The notes under the pieces are model-generated. The model saw only the letters and a list, made by a program, of their open reading frames with translations, did no database searches and had not been told where the DNA came from. A stretch of 64,000 nucleotides of DNA from Pedobacter caeni (lineage in GTDB: Bacteria; Bacteroidota; Bacteroidia; Sphingobacteriales; Sphingobacteriaceae): the NCBI RefSeq assembly GCF_900129215.1, contig NZ_FQUQ01000008.1:248001-312000 (forward strand), written 5' to 3'. Position 1 is the stretch's first letter. The number at the start of each line of letters is the position of its first letter. Shown piece by piece: positions 61,187-64,000 of this stretch. A program made the position numbers and the translations under genes.

Positions 61187-62512
61187 CTATTTTGCAGAAA
61201 GCCATCCTGCAGGATTCTGAGCAACTGTTCCTCTGTAGATCTGGAATTGAAGTTCCGGCATGTCTCCCGATGAGGCCACTGTACCAATGGTCTGTTTTGT
61301 GCTCACATCGTCTCCCTGCCCTACACTCACCGATTTCAGGTTCTGATAAACGGTAAAGAACTGTCCGTGTTTGATCAGCACATAATACCTTCCAAGGGCA
61401 TTTCCTACTTTAGTAACTTTTCCGTTAAATACCGATCTTACCGCAGCACCTTCACTCGTTTGAATGGTAATCCCTGCATTATCGTAACTCGCCTGACCTT
61501 CTTTATGCTTACCGAAGCTCTCTGTAGTGGTACCTGTAGCCACTGGCCATGGTAAAGAGCCTCTGTTGCTTTCAAAGGCAGCAGACAGTTTTGCAGCTTC
61601 CGGAGTGGCAGTCAGGTAATTGTTATTGCTATTGGCAGTTACCGTTTTCGGCTTGGCCACCGCAGCTACAGGAGCTGGTTTATTTTCAGCTTTCGCTCTG
61701 GCAATCGCAGCAGCCCTTTCGGCAGCAGCTTTTGCAGCGGCAGCTCTTTCCGCAGCCCTTGCTGCTTCTTCCGCTTTCTTTTTAGCAATGGCAATCTCAC
61801 GGGCAATGGCTGCACGGATATTTCTATCGATCTGTGCCTGTTGTTTCTTGCGGGTTACAATATCCTGTTTGTATTGCTTTTCCTGCTTACTGATCTTATT
61901 CAGTACCTGAGCCTGTTCGTTTTTATTCTTGCCCAGTTTATCTTTTTCATTCTCCTGTTCGTGCAGAAGACTGCTTTTTTCCTTTAAATTTTTATCCAGT
62001 ACAACGATCTTATAATTCAGATCTTTTTGTGTTCCCTGAATATATCCGGCCTGCTTTTTACGGTACTGACCGAACTGCTGAAGGTATTTGATCCGCTTAT
62101 AAGCCTGGTTGAAATCGCTGGCTGCAAAGACAAACATGATCTTTTCGTAGGCATTCCGGTTGCGTTGTGCAAAACGGATCATGCCTGCATATTCTTTTTT
62201 GAGCTGCGAAAGCTGCCCTTTTAAGTTAATTACGGTATTGGTATTCTCATGGATCTGATTGTCAAGGTTTTTGATCTCAGAGTTGATGACCGTGATCTTG
62301 TTCTGCATCAAAGTGATTTGAGTATTCAATGCATTGATCTGGGCCTGAGTAAGTTTCTTATTCTTTGCAGTCTTAGTGAGGTTCCTCTGCAAGAGTTCTA
62401 TTTCACGCTGAATAGCTTCCTTTTTTCTTTTAAGCTCTGAACTGTTTTGCGCAACGGCGATTGTTGCGGAGCATACCAATAATAGGAGTAAAAGTAATTT
62501 ATTTAGCTTCAT
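61187..62512 (-). CDS. EnvC-like murein hydrolase activator (degenerate LytM)
   Basis: A 441-residue periplasmic protein: signal peptide MKLNKLLLLLLLVCSATIAVA, long coiled-coil (about 25-250, alternating Gln/Lys/Glu/Asn; an Ala/Glu/Lys-rich stretch at 235-290), then a C-terminal LytM fold (about 320-441). The LytM metal site is missing: the HxxxD-equivalent reads HKEGQASYDNAGITIQ and the HxH position is MPELQFQIYRG with no His. It is therefore probably a non-catalytic amidase activator like E. coli EnvC. Transcribed after the DUF4292 gene. Confidence 0.9.
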   Translation of the reverse strand: MKLNKLLLLLLLVCSATIAVAQNSSELKRKKEAIQREIELLQRNLTKTAKNKKLTQAQINALNTQITLMQNKITVINSEIKNLDNQIHENTNTVINLKGQLSQLKKEYAGMIRFAQRNRNAYEKIMFVFAASDFNQAYKRIKYLQQFGQYRKKQAGYIQGTQKDLNYKIVVLDKNLKEKSSLLHEQENEKDKLGKNKNEQAQVLNKISKQEKQYKQDIVTRKKQQAQIDRNIRAAIAREIAIAKKKAEEAARAAERAAAAKAAAERAAAIARAKAENKPAPVAAVAKPKTVTANSNNNYLTATPEAAKLSAAFESNRGSLPWPVATGTTTESFGKHKEGQASYDNAGITIQTSEGAAVRSVFNGKVTKVGNALGRYYVLIKHGQFFTVYQNLKSVSVGQGDDVSTKQTIGTVASSGDMPELQFQIYRGTVAQNPAGWLSAK

Positions 62513-62534
62513 TGCGTCAAAAGTATGAAAAAAA

Positions 62535-63326
62535 TCAGTTTATTACTTCATACTTACCTGGAACATTAAACGGAAATTCAACCGGAACATTGCTTTCTAC
62601 TTTTGAAAAATCCAGTTTAAGGTTGATCTTTTGTGTACCTGCCATCGAATTGATACTTAAACTGGTAGGAAATAAAGCACCGTTCATATTTTGATAATCT
62701 CCGTAAACTACCTTCAGCGACTTCCATGACTTCAGGTCGTTCAGGTTGTTCTCGGAAACTTTCATCAGGGTATTAAATAAAACACGGTAGCCCAGCGCTG
62801 CCTGCTCCCCTTCCACTACCCAAACGCCGTTTTCCAGCTGCAGGTCTGAACCCTCAGTCATGAGCTCATTAATCGTATTCCCCGATAAGATCGCCTGTAA
62901 CATTTTAAAATTCACCTGCTGGTTCGAGAAGCGGTGAACATAGTTAAAAGGCTTTTTCAGGTAAACACCCTGCAATTTATTCAACACCTTAATGCTATCT
63001 GGCGTGATGAGTGCGCGGGCCCCTTCAATCCCCATGAATCCGGTAACACTTACCCAGATTCCTTCATCTTTCCTGATGCGGATGTTCATACTGACATCGT
63101 TCGGATTCCCATTGATTTCCAGAACGGCCTTTCCCTTCAAAGACAAAGTGGTAAAAGCCACATCTTTTTGCTGCAATAACTGTAAGGTTTCTGACTTTTT
63201 ACGGTCTACCACCACAGAATCCGAAACCGGGGGTACCACCACAACGACTTTCTTTTTCGTCTTACAAGCCATCGTGAATGCCACCAATGCCAGGAGTATG
63301 ACCTTACTTAATATATTTCTTTTCAT
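62535..63326 (-). CDS. DUF4292 lipoprotein
   Basis: A 263-residue probable lipoprotein with signal peptide MKRNILSKVILLALVAFTMAC (Cys21), a Lys/Val-rich linker and a DUF4292 domain (about 50-260) of beta-sheet type, similar in arrangement to LolB-like lipid-binding proteins (for example GVWVSVTGFMGIEGARALIT-type segments). The family is typical of Bacteroidota envelope loci. Its start overlaps the end of the upstream TPR gene by 23 bp, indicating coupling. Confidence 0.88.
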   Translation of the reverse strand: MKRNILSKVILLALVAFTMACKTKKKVVVVVPPVSDSVVVDRKKSETLQLLQQKDVAFTTLSLKGKAVLEINGNPNDVSMNIRIRKDEGIWVSVTGFMGIEGARALITPDSIKVLNKLQGVYLKKPFNYVHRFSNQQVNFKMLQAILSGNTINELMTEGSDLQLENGVWVVEGEQAALGYRVLFNTLMKVSENNLNDLKSWKSLKVVYGDYQNMNGALFPTSLSINSMAGTQKINLKLDFSKVESNVPVEFPFNVPGKYEVIN

Positions 63327-64000
63327 TGATCTTTCGGTTTAAATTCGGGGAGTCATTTCCGGCTTCTTTTGCTTTTTGCCATTGGGTCAATGCCAGGTCT
63401 TTTTCTCCTTTCAGGAACAGAATGTCACCATAACGTTCCAGATAAAGTCCATTTTTTGAACCATTATCCAGCAGAGCCTTTTCTGCCCAGACTTTAGCCT
63501 GTTCGTATTTTTCCCTTTTCAACAACACCAATGCATAAGTATCTGCAATGGAAGAGTTAGCGGGCATTGCTGCAGCTGCTTTGGCAATCAGCGCTTCTGC
63601 TTTATCCAGATGCTGATCCCGCAAAGCAAGATAAAAAGCATAATTATTTAAAAGCAGGTAATTGCCTGGTGCCAGAGCCACTGCCTTATCAAAAGCAGCA
63701 TTGGCCTCAGAGAATTTCTTTTCATCAATGAATATTTCTCCCTGCAATCCCAAGACCAGTGCCTGAAGCTCTTTATTGTCGCCATCCAGCTGCAAGGCCG
63801 ATTTGATATTTCCTAAAGCGGTCGCATTCTGGTTATCGCGGTGTAAAGCAAAAGCCATATAATAGTACAACACCGCCTGATTGGGATAGATTCCCAGGGC
63901 TGCATCTCCCGTTTTCACCGCTTCTTTATATAATCCCAGACTGGTCTGAATGTTCAATACCTGCTCCCAAACCGGATATAGATCTTCGGTTATTTTCAAC
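63304..64000 (-). CDS. Tetratricopeptide-repeat protein, 5' end missing
   Basis: The frame runs off the window edge at base 64000, so the N terminus is outside; at least 232 residues are present. Tetratricopeptide repeats of about 34 residues follow one another: ALGIYPNQAVLYYYMAFALH, then AFDKAVALAPGNYLLLNNYA, TPR-like KAEALIAKAAAAMPANSSIADTYA and LYLERYGDILFLKGEKDLAL (each given in part). Scaffold role in the envelope is inferred from its neighbours; TPR proteins next to DUF4292 are usual in this group. Overlaps the next gene by 23 bp. Confidence 0.9.
   Translation of the reverse strand, partial: LKITEDLYPVWEQVLNIQTSLGLYKEAVKTGDAALGIYPNQAVLYYYMAFALHRDNQNATALGNIKSALQLDGDNKELQALVLGLQGEIFIDEKKFSEANAAFDKAVALAPGNYLLLNNYAFYLALRDQHLDKAEALIAKAAAAMPANSSIADTYALVLLKREKYEQAKVWAEKALLDNGSKNGLYLERYGDILFLKGEKDLALTQWQKAKEAGNDSPNLNRKINEKKYIK

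Noticed and set aside
61549..61910. Gln- and Ala-rich plus-strand frames opposite the EnvC-like gene
   Set aside because: They are the complement of an Ala/Lys/Glu coiled coil; low complexity, no start context.
1..64000. CRISPR arrays, tRNA, rRNA, IS elements and prophage
   Set aside because: No regularly spaced repeats, no tRNA cloverleaf in the intergenic spaces and no transposase, integrase or phage-like gene were seen.

Overview
The window reads as a chromosomal segment of a Bacteroidota bacterium of the Sphingobacteriaceae, most likely Pedobacter or a close relative (inferred). Support: a 2399-residue SprA (type IX secretion, restricted to this phylum), GIN-domain, DUF4292 and META-domain proteins, a one-chain branched-chain keto-acid dehydrogenase E1, several -7 elements of the Bacteroidota type TAnnTTTG, and almost no Shine-Dalgarno sequences. 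No rRNA, tRNA, insertion sequence, phage gene or CRISPR array was seen. The sequence is core genome except for one small accessory island.

Layout. 1-5.2 kb: 3' end of der, an S41 protease, murQ, an unknown conserved gene and a Bax-inhibitor-1 protein. 5.2-10.7 kb: a SAM-I riboswitch that begins almost at the predicted transcript start, then metH and metF, then a META-domain lipoprotein. 10.7-15.5 kb (minus): thrA-thrB-thrC behind a complete transcription attenuator (22-residue Ile/Thr-rich leader peptide, perfect 14-bp terminator hairpin with nine U, and a competing 10-bp pairing). 15.5-20.2 kb (minus): seven small genes resembling immunity genes of polymorphic toxins (SUKH-like, DUF4240-like, ankyrin plus SUFU-like) with no toxin present. 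20.3-26.7 kb: rsgA-dtd-mazG, a divergent Lrp-type regulator and PLP histidine decarboxylase, HIT protein, greA, a 2-hydroxyacid dehydrogenase, and rsmA with a rare strong Shine-Dalgarno.

26.9-34.8 kb (plus): pdxA, the lipid cluster DUF177-rpmF-plsX-fabH-accB-accC, tatC and rpiB. 34.9-42.3 kb: an M28 peptidase, a GIN-domain protein with a LytTR-type operator, an orphan LutB-like protein followed by the fused E1, a methyltransferase and a lipoprotein. 42.3-45.8 kb (minus): iron operon feoA-feoB-ferritin-sprT. 46-57.7 kb (minus): gcvH, VanZ-like, a 40-residue lipoprotein, an unknown gene, and maeB-ruvA-sprA as one apparent transcript. 57.8-64 kb (minus): LysM lytic transglycosylase, gatA, two tandem tatA genes, an EnvC-like protein with a degenerate LytM site, DUF4292 lipoprotein and a TPR protein cut by the window edge.

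Regulation stands out more than gene content: methionine synthesis is read by an RNA aptamer, threonine synthesis by a ribosome-mediated attenuator, and the GIN-domain gene and histidine decarboxylase each have recognisable operator-like repeats. The best candidates for something undescribed are the threonine attenuator, the toxin-less immunity island, and the tiny lipoprotein near sprA.
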